64,000 bases of DNA from Gaiellasilicea sp963761905 (lineage in GTDB: Bacteria; Actinomycetota; Thermoleophilia; Gaiellales; Gaiellaceae): contig CAVXIQ010000006.1 in the NCBI GenBank assembly GCA_963761905.1, positions 1 to 64,000 of the forward strand, read 5' to 3'. A program made the position numbers and the translations under genes. This document shows positions 45,243-52,131 of this stretch, piece after piece. The notes below the pieces were generated by a model. The model was not told the DNA's origin. It saw only the letters and a program-made list of their open reading frames with translations, and did no database searches. Position 1 is the stretch's first letter; the number at the start of each line of letters is the position of its first letter.

Positions 45243-46282
45243 ACGCGACCTCGCAACGAGCGGATCGCCTCGACGTAAGTTCGCGTCTCGGCGTAGAGAC
45301 CGTGCTCGCGCACAGCCTTGGCCCCCTGGTAGTAGGCGCCGAGAGCGAGGCGCACGTCGCCGCCGAACTCGCGGAGCAGGTGCCGGAGGAAGACGACGCC
45401 GATCCGGATGTTGCCCTCCGTCGTCTGCGGCACATTCACGCCGAGCAGAACCGTCTCGACGAAGTCCCAGGTCGGCGGCGTCACCTGCATCACGCCGAGC
45501 GCGCCTGCGGAAGAGACGACATGCGGCTGGAACCCCGATTCCATCCACGCGACCGCTCGTGCAAGCGACGGGTCGACGCCGTACTGCGAGGCCGTTGCGG
45601 TGATCGTCGCGCGAACAGACGAAGGCGGAGCGGCCAGCGGCGCGGACGAGGCCCGGGGGATCCGCAGACGCGTGCCGATCAGGAGCGGTCGCGCCGGATC
45701 GATCCGATTCGTGCTTGCGAGCGACCGAAGCGTCGTCCCGTGCTTCTCGGCGATCGCAGTGAGCGAGTCGCCTGCGCGAACGACGTAGCGCCGGTCGGGC
45801 AGCCGGGTGCTCGCCGACGTCCCGCCGAGGGCGCGCAAGGTGGCAGGGCCCGCGATCCCGTCGACGACGAGCTTCGCGCGGCGCTGGAACCGGCGCACGG
45901 CGAGCGCGGTCTCGGCGCCGTAGTAGCCGTCGATCACCCGGCCGACGCCGTGCCGGGCGAGCAGGTACTGGAGCACTGAGACGTCCCAGCCAACCCGCCC
46001 CTGGACGAGCGTCCGCTTGCCGTAGAGCGGCCGGCCCAGCCGCCCGAGCGCTCGCCGGGTCGTGGAGCCCGGAACCCCGTCGACCGCCAGCCGGCTCGAG
46101 CGTTGGAACGCGCGGACGGCGGTCGCCGTCTGCTGCCCCGAGACGCCGTCGATCGGCCCGAGATAGAAGCCGTAAGCGCGCAGCGCAACCTGCAAGCCCG
46201 CGATCTGCGGATTGGCCGAATGAGCCGGCGCGGTCACGACGAGCGCGACGGCGACGGCCGCGAGAAGCGTTCGAAGTCGCAC
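45239..46282 (-). CDS. Secreted lytic transglycosylase with two peptidoglycan-binding domains and LysM
   Basis: 347 residues from the GTG at 46282. Signal peptide (LLAAVAVALVVTAPAHSA); two PG_binding_1 domains (LQVALRAYGFYLGPIDG...AVRAFQR and LQYLLARHGVGRVIDGYYG...AVRRFQR); a LysM (YVVRAGDSLTAIAEKHGTTL); and a C-terminal SLT domain with the catalytic Glu in AVAWMESGFQPHVVSSAGA followed by GVMQVTPPTWDF. It cleaves the glycan strands of peptidoglycan without water, in the cell wall. Confidence 0.88.
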   Translation of the reverse strand: MRLRTLLAAVAVALVVTAPAHSANPQIAGLQVALRAYGFYLGPIDGVSGQQTATAVRAFQRSSRLAVDGVPGSTTRRALGRLGRPLYGKRTLVQGRVGWDVSVLQYLLARHGVGRVIDGYYGAETALAVRRFQRRAKLVVDGIAGPATLRALGGTSASTRLPDRRYVVRAGDSLTAIAEKHGTTLRSLASTNRIDPARPLLIGTRLRIPRASSAPLAAPPSSVRATITATASQYGVDPSLARAVAWMESGFQPHVVSSAGALGVMQVTPPTWDFVETVLLGVNVPQTTEGNIRIGVVFLRHLLREFGGDVRLALGAYYQGAKAVREHGLYAETRTYVEAIRSLRGRV

Positions 46283-46363
46283 GGACCAGACAGATTCGCG
46301 GCTCGCTACCGCGCTCCTCCCGCGTAATTCGGCGGCCGCCCACACAGCTATCCTCCTCCGGCC

Positions 46364-46436
46364 GCCCCCATCGACTAGCGGCCTAGGTCACCACCCTTTC
46401 AAGGTGGCTGCACGGGTTCGAATCCCGTTGGGGGCA
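46364..46436 (+). tRNA. tRNA-Glu (anticodon TTC)
   Basis: A 73-base cloverleaf: acceptor GCCCCCA/TGGGGGC with discriminator A, anticodon stem CCACC/GGTGG around CTTTCAA (anticodon TTC), and T-arm ACGGG-TTCGAAT-CCCGT. No CCA is encoded. Confidence 0.95.
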
Positions 46437-46469
46437 TCTCGACCGGGCCGGCTCGATGCCGGCGCCGGC

Positions 46470-47192
46470 TCAACCGGCCTCGACCGGAGGGAACGCGGCA
46501 GCGAGGCCGTCCCGCATCCGGTCGCGCACGGCCTCGAGCCGCTCGCGACCGTCGCTGTAGGCGATCAGCTGCAGCCAGATCATGCCGCCTTCGCCGGTGG
46601 ACTCGATCGAGCCGAGAACACGGCCGTCTCCGAGCTCGGGGACTCGCGCCGCCACCGTCTTCGGCGGATGCTCCTCGAGGCTCGGAACGTCGAGCTCCGC
46701 CCGCACGACCGTCGCGAGCGCGTCCCAGGCCGAGGCTGCCGCACCCGTGAAAGTCGCGTAGAGATAGTCGGCGGCCGCGGCCTCACCGGGGTGGTTCTCG
46801 ACGAAGTGACGGAGGTTCTCGAGGTAGCGGGCCCAACCGCTCTCGCGCGAGCGGATCTCGTCGTCCCAGCTCGCCTCGGGGCCGAAGCCGGACTCGACGA
46901 TCCGGACGACGGTCCTGCCGCCTCGAGCCTCGACGATGAACTCCGTGGTGACCGCGAACCCCTCGCGCGGCGGGGCGACGACACGCAGCCGCTTCGGCGC
47001 TTCGACCTCCTCGACCCGCGATGTCATCCGGTACTCGCCGGAGGCGAGCTCCCACTCCCCGTCAGGGCGCAACTCGATGCGCGCGTCGCTGGCGAACCAG
47101 CCGAGCAGCGCCTCCGCATCCGTCAGGGCGTGCCAGACCGCCTCGGCTGTCGCATCCACGTCCAGCTCGATCTCGAGCTCACGATCGTTCAT
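46470..47192 (-). CDS. SRPBCC (AHSA1-like) domain protein
   Basis: 240 residues with a START/AHSA1-type ligand-binding fold: LEIELDVDATAEAVWHALTD at the N-terminus, GEWELASGEYRMTSRVEEVE and VVRIVESGFGPEASWDDEI. A second, weaker repeat of the same kind may follow from residue 125. It is translated from an ATG with AGGAGGACG upstream and overlaps the ArsR-type regulator gene by 14 bp, a common ArsR-SRPBCC pairing. Ligand unknown. Confidence 0.8.
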   Translation of the reverse strand: MNDRELEIELDVDATAEAVWHALTDAEALLGWFASDARIELRPDGEWELASGEYRMTSRVEEVEAPKRLRVVAPPREGFAVTTEFIVEARGGRTVVRIVESGFGPEASWDDEIRSRESGWARYLENLRHFVENHPGEAAAADYLYATFTGAAASAWDALATVVRAELDVPSLEEHPPKTVAARVPELGDGRVLGSIESTGEGGMIWLQLIAYSDGRERLEAVRDRMRDGLAAAFPPVEAG

Positions 47193-47742
47193 GGCGTCCT
47201 CCTGCTGGGATGGTCGGGTGTGCGACGGCGAGGACGGTGAAGCGGCGGCCGCCGGCCGCGTCTTCCCTGTGATAGCGGGCGGCAAGCGTCTGCACGGCCT
47301 CCCTCAGATCGACGGCGAACGCAGCTCGCTCGGCCGCGTTCGCAAAGCGGATCTCCGTCTCGATCGTCATCGTCGCCACCTGCCGCTTCTGCGAGAGCAG
47401 GTGCGCGGCCGCGCGGACGAGCTCGCCAGCGCGGGAGAGCAGGTTCCGTGCGGAGGCGCGGTCGGCCGCGGGGCGCGCCGCGACCCCCACGACGTCGGCG
47501 GTCGGAGCGAGAAGCCGCTCGACGCAGTTGCCCGCTCCGCGCTGTTCGACGAGCTCGACAAGGCCGGCCGATTCGAGCTGGCGCAGGTGATAGTTCAGCG
47601 TCTGCCGCGGAAGGCCGAGCCGGTTGGCCAGCCCCGCGGCGGAGTCCGGTCGCTCGGCAAGCGCCTCGAGAAGACGCAGCCGCGGCCCGCGCACCATTGC
47701 CTCCACACGCTCTCGCTCACCGACAACTGCAACGGCACCCAT
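47179..47742 (-). CDS. ArsR-type winged-helix transcriptional regulator
   Basis: 187 residues. The DNA-binding part is RPDSAAGLANRLGLPRQTLNYHLRQLESAGLVELVEQRG; the C-terminal part (residues 95-175) probably binds a ligand or dimerises. There are no clustered Cys/His metal sites of the ArsR metal sensors. It leads an operon with the SRPBCC gene, and a dyad over its own -10 suggests autorepression. The ATG sits where transcription should begin, so the message is probably leaderless. Confidence 0.85.
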   Translation of the reverse strand: MGAVAVVGERERVEAMVRGPRLRLLEALAERPDSAAGLANRLGLPRQTLNYHLRQLESAGLVELVEQRGAGNCVERLLAPTADVVGVAARPAADRASARNLLSRAGELVRAAAHLLSQKRQVATMTIETEIRFANAAERAAFAVDLREAVQTLAARYHREDAAGGRRFTVLAVAHPTIPAGGRHERS

Positions 47743-47779
47743 CTGACCAATTATCCGGTCAGTCGATGGCGATTGTCAA
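47743..47779 (-). promoter_or_regulatory. Promoter and operator of the ArsR-SRPBCC operon
   Basis: On the minus strand TTGACA (47779-47774) is followed after 18 bases by GATAAT (47755-47750), then seven bases and the ATG at 47742: a near-consensus sigma-70 promoter for a leaderless transcript. A perfect dyad with arms CTGACC and GGTCAG and eight bases between (47743-47762) covers the -10 and start point, the natural place for a repressor. Confidence 0.7.
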
Positions 47780-47815
47780 GGGGAAGTCGCTGCGTGTGGC
47801 ATTGTGAGCTGCGAA

Positions 47816-47888
47816 GGGCGGTTAGCTCAGTTGGGAGAGCACCTGGTTTACACCCAGGGGGTCGGGGGTTCGAGCCCCTCACCGCCTA
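47816..47888 (+). tRNA. tRNA-Val (anticodon TAC)
   Basis: A 73-base cloverleaf: acceptor GGGCGGT/ACCGCCT with a G-U first pair and discriminator A, anticodon stem CCTGG/CCAGG around TTTACAC (anticodon TAC), and T-arm GGGGG-TTCGAGC-CCCTC. No CCA is encoded. Confidence 0.93.
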
Positions 47889-48029
47889 TTCCGCTAGCGC
47901 GCGAAGATCCCTGAAGTTGCGTGGGTCAAAGCGAGGGCCCGCGGTCGATTGCCGGTGAACCGGTCGAAAATTGGCGACTCTCGCGATCAAAAAAGAATGA
48001 TTTGGAGGACCGGTGTAAAATACGAACCT

Positions 48030-48326
48030 ATGGCGGCACCCCATCTTCCCGACTACGACCGACTCCTCGTCGAGCTCGTCCAGCTCGAGCAGCACGAGCC
48101 CGAGCTCGCGCGCCGGCTCGAGCGGGTGCAAGACCGAAACACCGCCTTCCCGAACGAGGTGACGGCACGGCACGTGACCACGCTCTCGGCTGAGCTCGCC
48201 GAGTTGCGCACCTCGATCATCGAGCTACGCGCGCAGCTCGTTCCGATCATGCGACTACGCGACGTCGCCGCCGTCGAGTCGGTGGAATCCGCCGACGCGG
48301 ATCAGCACAGCCGCAAAGCCCCTTAG
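48030..48326 (+). CDS. Small coiled-coil protein of unknown function
   Basis: 98 residues, highly charged and helical (LLVELVQLEQHEPELARRLERV, TTLSAELAELRTSIIELRAQL), with leucine spacing suggesting a coiled coil. No membrane helix. TAAAAT lies eight bases before the ATG and there is no ribosome site, so it may be leaderless. No family recognised. It converges on the msrA gene. Confidence 0.5.
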   Translation: MAAPHLPDYDRLLVELVQLEQHEPELARRLERVQDRNTAFPNEVTARHVTTLSAELAELRTSIIELRAQLVPIMRLRDVAAVESVESADADQHSRKAP

Positions 48327-48336
48327 AGCTTGGCTG

Positions 48337-48861
48337 TTAGATCGCGCAGCTCGCGCGGCCGTTCTTGACGAGGTACTGCTGGTGGTACTCCTCGGCCGGC
48401 CAGAACGGCGTTTCGTCGGTGACGATCTGCGTCGCGATCGGCTTGCGCAAGCCGGACTGGGCGCGCTCGAGCGACTCCCGCGCGACCCGCGCCTGCTCGG
48501 GCGAGTGGGCGAAGATCGCCGAGCGGTACTGCGTTCCGACATCCCAACCCTGTCGGTTCACCTGGGTCGGGTCGTGCAGCTTCCAGAACCGGTCGACGAG
48601 CTCCGCGTACTCGACCTCACCCGGGTCGAACGTGACCTCGACCGCCTCGGCGTGCCCGGTTCTCCCGCCGCACACTTCCTTGTACGTCGGATTCGCGGTG
48701 TGACCGCCGATGTAGCCGACCTGCGCGTCCTTCACCCCCGGCGTGTTCCGGAACTCGACCTCCACGCCCCAGAAGCAACCCGCCGCAAACGTCGCCTTCT
48801 CACGCCCCGCCTGATCGCTCTGGGCCTGATCGCTTTGGGCCTGATCGCTTTGGGCGCTCAT
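48337..48861 (-). CDS. msrA: Peptide methionine-(S)-S-oxide reductase
   Basis: 174 residues; repairs the S form of oxidised methionine. The catalytic Cys is in FAAGCFWGVEVEF, with VGYIGGHTANPTYKEVCGGRTGHAEAV split over two blocks and WPAEEYHQQYLVKNGR at the end. The N-terminus carries three copies of QSDQA from a 15-bp tandem repeat not belonging to the family. ATGA overlap with msrB makes an msrBA operon. Confidence 0.95.
   Translation of the reverse strand: MSAQSDQAQSDQAQSDQAGREKATFAAGCFWGVEVEFRNTPGVKDAQVGYIGGHTANPTYKEVCGGRTGHAEAVEVTFDPGEVEYAELVDRFWKLHDPTQVNRQGWDVGTQYRSAIFAHSPEQARVARESLERAQSGLRKPIATQIVTDETPFWPAEEYHQQYLVKNGRASCAI
48811..48855 (-). repeat. Three tandem 15-bp repeats in the 5' end of msrA
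   Basis: Three head-to-tail units of ctgatcgct(c/t)tgggc (plus strand) encode QSDQA repeats directly after the start codon. Units two and three are identical; unit one differs by one base. The in-frame length means copy-number change would not break the gene. Confidence 0.85.
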
Positions 48862-49253
48862 GTCCGCTCCAGGTCGAGCGAGCACGAGTTGATGCAGTAG
48901 CGCTGGCCGGTCGGGCCCGGGCCGTCGGGAAAGACATGCCCGAGATGGCCGCCGCAGGCGGCGCACATCACCTCGGTGCGGGTCATTCCCCAGGTTCGAT
49001 CCGTCTCGGTGATGACGCTCTCGAGACTCGCGGGCTCGACGAAGCTCGGCCAGCCGGAGCCGGAGTCGAACTTCGCCTCGGCGCGGAAGAGCTCCGCCCC
49101 GCAGCCGGCGCAACGGTAGATGCCCGGCTCCTTCGTGTCGTTGTACTGACCGGTGAACGCACGCTCCGTGCCCTTGCGACGAAGGATCTCGTACTGCTCG
49201 GGCGAGAGCTCGGCACGCCACTCGGCATCTGTCTTCTCGATCTTTGTCGTCAT
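48858..49253 (-). CDS. msrB: Peptide methionine-(R)-S-oxide reductase
   Basis: 131 residues; repairs the R form of methionine sulfoxide. Zinc-site cysteines are seen in YRCAGCGAELF and VMCAACGGHLGHVF, with the catalytic Cys in RYCINSCSLDL and the block FDSGSGWPSF. The ATG has no ribosome site but TACCGT six bases upstream, so the transcript is probably leaderless. First gene of msrBA. Confidence 0.95.
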   Translation of the reverse strand: MTTKIEKTDAEWRAELSPEQYEILRRKGTERAFTGQYNDTKEPGIYRCAGCGAELFRAEAKFDSGSGWPSFVEPASLESVITETDRTWGMTRTEVMCAACGGHLGHVFPDGPGPTGQRYCINSCSLDLERT

Positions 49254-49259
49254 GCGGAC

Positions 49260-49265
49260 ACGGTA
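49260..49265 (-). promoter_or_regulatory. Probable -10 for the leaderless msrBA transcript
   Basis: TACCGT on the minus strand, preceded by GC, six bases before the msrB ATG at 49253. The sequence around it resembles the ppiB promoter (GCTAC, then CCG and ATGAC). Confidence 0.45.
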
Positions 49266-49276
49266 GCCGCTGACCT

Positions 49277-49293
49277 CTTAACCACCGGTTAAG
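49277..49293 (-). terminator. Hairpin over the hemolysin III gene stop
   Basis: CTTAACC (49277-49283) pairs with GGTTAAG (49287-49293) around three bases and covers the TAA of the upstream gene. It may be a weak terminator or, given its position just before the msrB -10, a protein-binding dyad. Confidence 0.4.
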
Positions 49294-49933
49294 CCTCCGG
49301 CAGGACGAACGCGGCGATCGCCACGAAGTGCGTGATCGCCGCTCCGATCACGAGCAGATGGAAGATCTCGTGGTAGCCGAAGACGGCGGGAATCGGGTTC
49401 GGCCGCTTGAGCGCGTAGGTGACGGCGCCGACCGTGTAGAGGGCCCCACCTACGAAGACGAGGACGGCCGGGGCGATCCCGAAGCCGACGAGCTCGGGGA
49501 CGGCGACCGCTCCGACCCAGCCGAGCGTGATGTAGACGGCGGCCGTCACCCACGTCGGCGCGTCGATCCAGAGCAGATTGAGGACGAGCCCGGCAGCGGC
49601 TCCGCTCCAGACGGCGATCAGCACGGCCGTTCCGAGCGCGCCGTCGAAGGCCAGCAGCGCGAACGGCGTGTACGTGCCCGCGATCAGGAGCAGGATCGTC
49701 GAATGATCGAGCCGCCGCATCCACTTGCGGACACTTGCCGACCGCCAGGTGACTCGGTGATAGAGGGCGCTGACGCCGAACATCGCCGCGAGCGCGACCG
49801 CGTAGATCAGCATCGCGAGCCGCTCGCGTCCGGCGTCTGCGACGAGAACCAACACCGCTCCGGCCAGCACGGCGACGAAGAAGGCGTACTGGTGAAAGAC
49901 GCCGCGAAGCCGCGGGCGCTCGAGGATCTCCAC
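49289..49933 (-). CDS. Hemolysin III/PAQR-family membrane protein
   Basis: 214 residues with seven hydrophobic helices. Family marks: VSALYHRVTW (His after helix 2), RRLDHSTILLLIAGTYTPF and the C-terminal FGYHEIFHLLVIGAAITHF with the His residues that bind zinc in PAQR receptors. The bacterial role is not settled, despite the hemolysin name. GTG start at 49933. It stands alone. Confidence 0.88.
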   Translation of the reverse strand: MEILERPRLRGVFHQYAFFVAVLAGAVLVLVADAGRERLAMLIYAVALAAMFGVSALYHRVTWRSASVRKWMRRLDHSTILLLIAGTYTPFALLAFDGALGTAVLIAVWSGAAAGLVLNLLWIDAPTWVTAAVYITLGWVGAVAVPELVGFGIAPAVLVFVGGALYTVGAVTYALKRPNPIPAVFGYHEIFHLLVIGAAITHFVAIAAFVLPEA

Positions 49934-49995
49934 TACCGGGATTGTGCCGGAGAGCCCGGGGAGCCGTGCGAGCGGCTGTTCCTATACTCGATCCA

Positions 49996-50068
49996 GGGCC
50001 GTTAGCTCAGCTGGTAGAGCAGGGGACTTTTAATCCCAAGGTCGTTGGTTCGAGCCCAACACGGCCCA
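49996..50068 (+). tRNA. tRNA-Lys (anticodon TTT)
   Basis: A 73-base cloverleaf: acceptor GGGCCGT/ACGGCCC with discriminator A, D-arm GCTC/GAGC, anticodon loop CTTTTAA (anticodon TTT), and T-arm GTTGG-TTCGAGC-CCAAC. No CCA is encoded. Confidence 0.95.
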
Positions 50069-50428
50069 CTGGATCCGATGAGACCCGAACAGTCACGTGC
50101 GATTGGGGCCGTGACACGCGAGAAGACCCGAACACTGCGAGCACACGGAGAATCCGAGGTCACCACAGCACCGAGCACTCAGGAAGCGCGGATGGCTGCG
50201 GGCTACCCCGACGTCGACCTCATCGGCTGCCGGTTGGGTCAACCACAGGTCAACAGCTGCAAGTCTGAAGCGGCCAACGACTCGCATCAAAGGGCGGGTG
50301 CATTGGCTTTGGTTGCAAGCACGGGCGATCAGCGCGGTTCTTGACGCTCGCTATACAGCGGCTGCATTCGCTTGATCGGCTAGGTCTCCGCGGGGCGAGC
50401 GTCGACCAGCTTCGCAGCGCGCGGCGGG
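50069..50428. other. 360-bp stretch without a recognisable gene
   Basis: Between tRNA-Lys and the histidine kinase gene. Its GC content looks lower than the neighbours and it holds only a frame that begins inside the tRNA. I see no integrase, no repeat of the tRNA end, no hairpin and no homology to known proteins. Confidence 0.5.
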
Positions 50429-52111
50429 CTAACTGCCGCGGATGAGGTCTTCGGCTGAGCCGCTGCGATCGAGCGGCTCGGCGCCATCGTGGGGGAGCTC
50501 GGCCCAGACGCGCGTGCCGGCCCCCGGTGGGCTCTCGACCCCGAGCCGGCCGTCGAGCGCCTCGACGCGGTCGGCGAGCCCACGCAGGCCCGAGCCGCGC
50601 GAGGCGTCCGCGCCGCCGACGCCGTCGTCCACGACTTCGACCCGACTGCAGTCGCCGTGACGGACGACCCGCACGCGCACGAGGGACGCCTCGGCGTACT
50701 TCGCGACGTTGGTCAGGGATTCGGCGACCACGTAGTACGCCGCGGCCTCGACGGGCGGGGGTAGGCGCTCGGCGAGTTCGTTCTCGATCTCCACCCGGAG
50801 CGGCGCCCGACTCGCGAGCACCTCGAGCGCTGCTCCGAGTCCTCGTTCGGTGAGGATCGCCGGATGGATCCCGCGGGCCAGCTCGCGGAGCTCCTCGATC
50901 GCCTGTGTGAGGTCGAGCGCGGCTGCGCCGAGGAGTTGACGCGCCTCGTCCGCACCGTCGGGAAGGCGCGCGAGAGCGAGCCGGAGTGAGATCGAGACGG
51001 CCACGAGGCGTTGCTGGGCGCCGTCGTGGAGATTCCGTTCCAACTGCTCGCGGGCCTCGTCGCCAGCACGAACGATTCGGGCGCGCGAGGCACGCATCTC
51101 CTCCTGGGACCGCGTGTTGGCGATCGACTGGGCCGCGAGGTCGCCGAAGCTGCGTAGGCGGATCTCCGCCCCGGCTGGAAACGGATTCCCGAGTTGCCGC
51201 TGCAGGGTGATTGCTCCCAGAAGCTGTGCATTCAGGATCACGGGCGCTGCAATCACCCAGTGCTCGCCGAGCTCGGCAGAGGTCTCGAGTGCGTTGGTCG
51301 GAAATCCGGTCTCGAGCACGGTGAGCGTGGGGCCGCCAGCGCTTGGATGAAGCCGCGCGTCGGGCGCGAGCGGGGGCCGCGAGCCATTACTCCAGCCGGC
51401 GACGACGACGACCTCGTTCTGGACTCCTGTCCAGCGGACGAGGTGGACGCACTCTGCGCCGTAGAGCACTCCAGCTTCGCTCGTGACCGCGTCCAGCACC
51501 TCCGCCTGGGCGCGACCGGCGGCAACGAGGGTGGCGACACGGCGGAGCGCCGCCTGCTCTTCGGCCAGCGCGGCGACCTCTCGCCTAGCCTCGGCATTCG
51601 CGATCGCCTGGGCGACGAGGGCCGCGAAGTCCCCGAGCCTGACCTCGGCTCCCGGCGGAAACGGATCGTCCTCCGTCGTGCGCGAAGCCGTGACGACGCC
51701 CCAGATCCGGCCCTCGACGACGATCGGCGCAGCGATCGAAGCTTCCAGTCCGAGTTCCTGCCACCGCTCCTTGGCGAACTCGGTGGTGAGGTCGGCGGCC
51801 GAATCAAGGCGCTCGGGGCGTTCCGAACGGACGACGCGCGCCGTGATCGTGTCGCCGCCGAACTCATAGACCAGGCCCGTCTGGTCGGGTCGCGTCGGTT
51901 CCGAGCTCCAGGCTCCGAGCACCCTGATCGAGTCGCCGTCCCACCGCATCGTGTTCGCGGCGTGCGCGCCGAAGAGCCGCCCGATTTCCGAGGTGACCGT
52001 CGTGAGGAGCTCGGTCTCGCCGGCGCCGCTGGCCACGAGTGTCGCCACCCGGCGGAGGGCGGTCTGCTCGTCGACGAGCCGCCTGAGCTCACCGTCGTCC
52101 TGAAAGTCCAT
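50429..52111 (-). CDS. GAF-domain sensor histidine kinase (NarL/LuxR-type HisKA_3)
   Basis: 560 residues, soluble. Two GAF domains (about 30-180 and 215-355), each preceded by the same ALRRVATLVA-type helix, which points to internal duplication. Then comes HisKA_3 with the phospho-acceptor His in LERNLHDGAQQRLVAVSI and an HATPase with AESLTNVAKYAEA (N-box), VVDDGVGG and GSGLRGLADRVEAL. Such kinases usually act on LuxR-type regulators, but none is adjacent. TACGAT lies six bases before the ATG: probably leaderless. Confidence 0.9.
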   Translation of the reverse strand: MDFQDDGELRRLVDEQTALRRVATLVASGAGETELLTTVTSEIGRLFGAHAANTMRWDGDSIRVLGAWSSEPTRPDQTGLVYEFGGDTITARVVRSERPERLDSAADLTTEFAKERWQELGLEASIAAPIVVEGRIWGVVTASRTTEDDPFPPGAEVRLGDFAALVAQAIANAEARREVAALAEEQAALRRVATLVAAGRAQAEVLDAVTSEAGVLYGAECVHLVRWTGVQNEVVVVAGWSNGSRPPLAPDARLHPSAGGPTLTVLETGFPTNALETSAELGEHWVIAAPVILNAQLLGAITLQRQLGNPFPAGAEIRLRSFGDLAAQSIANTRSQEEMRASRARIVRAGDEAREQLERNLHDGAQQRLVAVSISLRLALARLPDGADEARQLLGAAALDLTQAIEELRELARGIHPAILTERGLGAALEVLASRAPLRVEIENELAERLPPPVEAAAYYVVAESLTNVAKYAEASLVRVRVVRHGDCSRVEVVDDGVGGADASRGSGLRGLADRVEALDGRLGVESPPGAGTRVWAELPHDGAEPLDRSGSAEDLIRGS

Positions 52112-52117
52112 GCGCGG

Positions 52118-52123
52118 ATCGTA
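52118..52123 (-). promoter_or_regulatory. Probable -10 for the leaderless histidine kinase transcript
   Basis: TACGAT on the minus strand, six bases before the ATG at 52111, inside the 20-bp gap after the aldehyde dehydrogenase stop. It would let the kinase be expressed apart from the sugar operon. Confidence 0.4.
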
Positions 52124-52131
52124 GGCCAGCG

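Noticed and set aside
46364..50068. tRNA genes Glu, Val and Lys as integration sites of a genomic island
   Set aside because: No integrase, no direct repeat of a tRNA 3' end and no change to accessory genes follow any of them.
50045..50344. Frame starting inside tRNA-Lys
   Set aside because: It begins within the tRNA, has no ribosome site and no similarity to known proteins.
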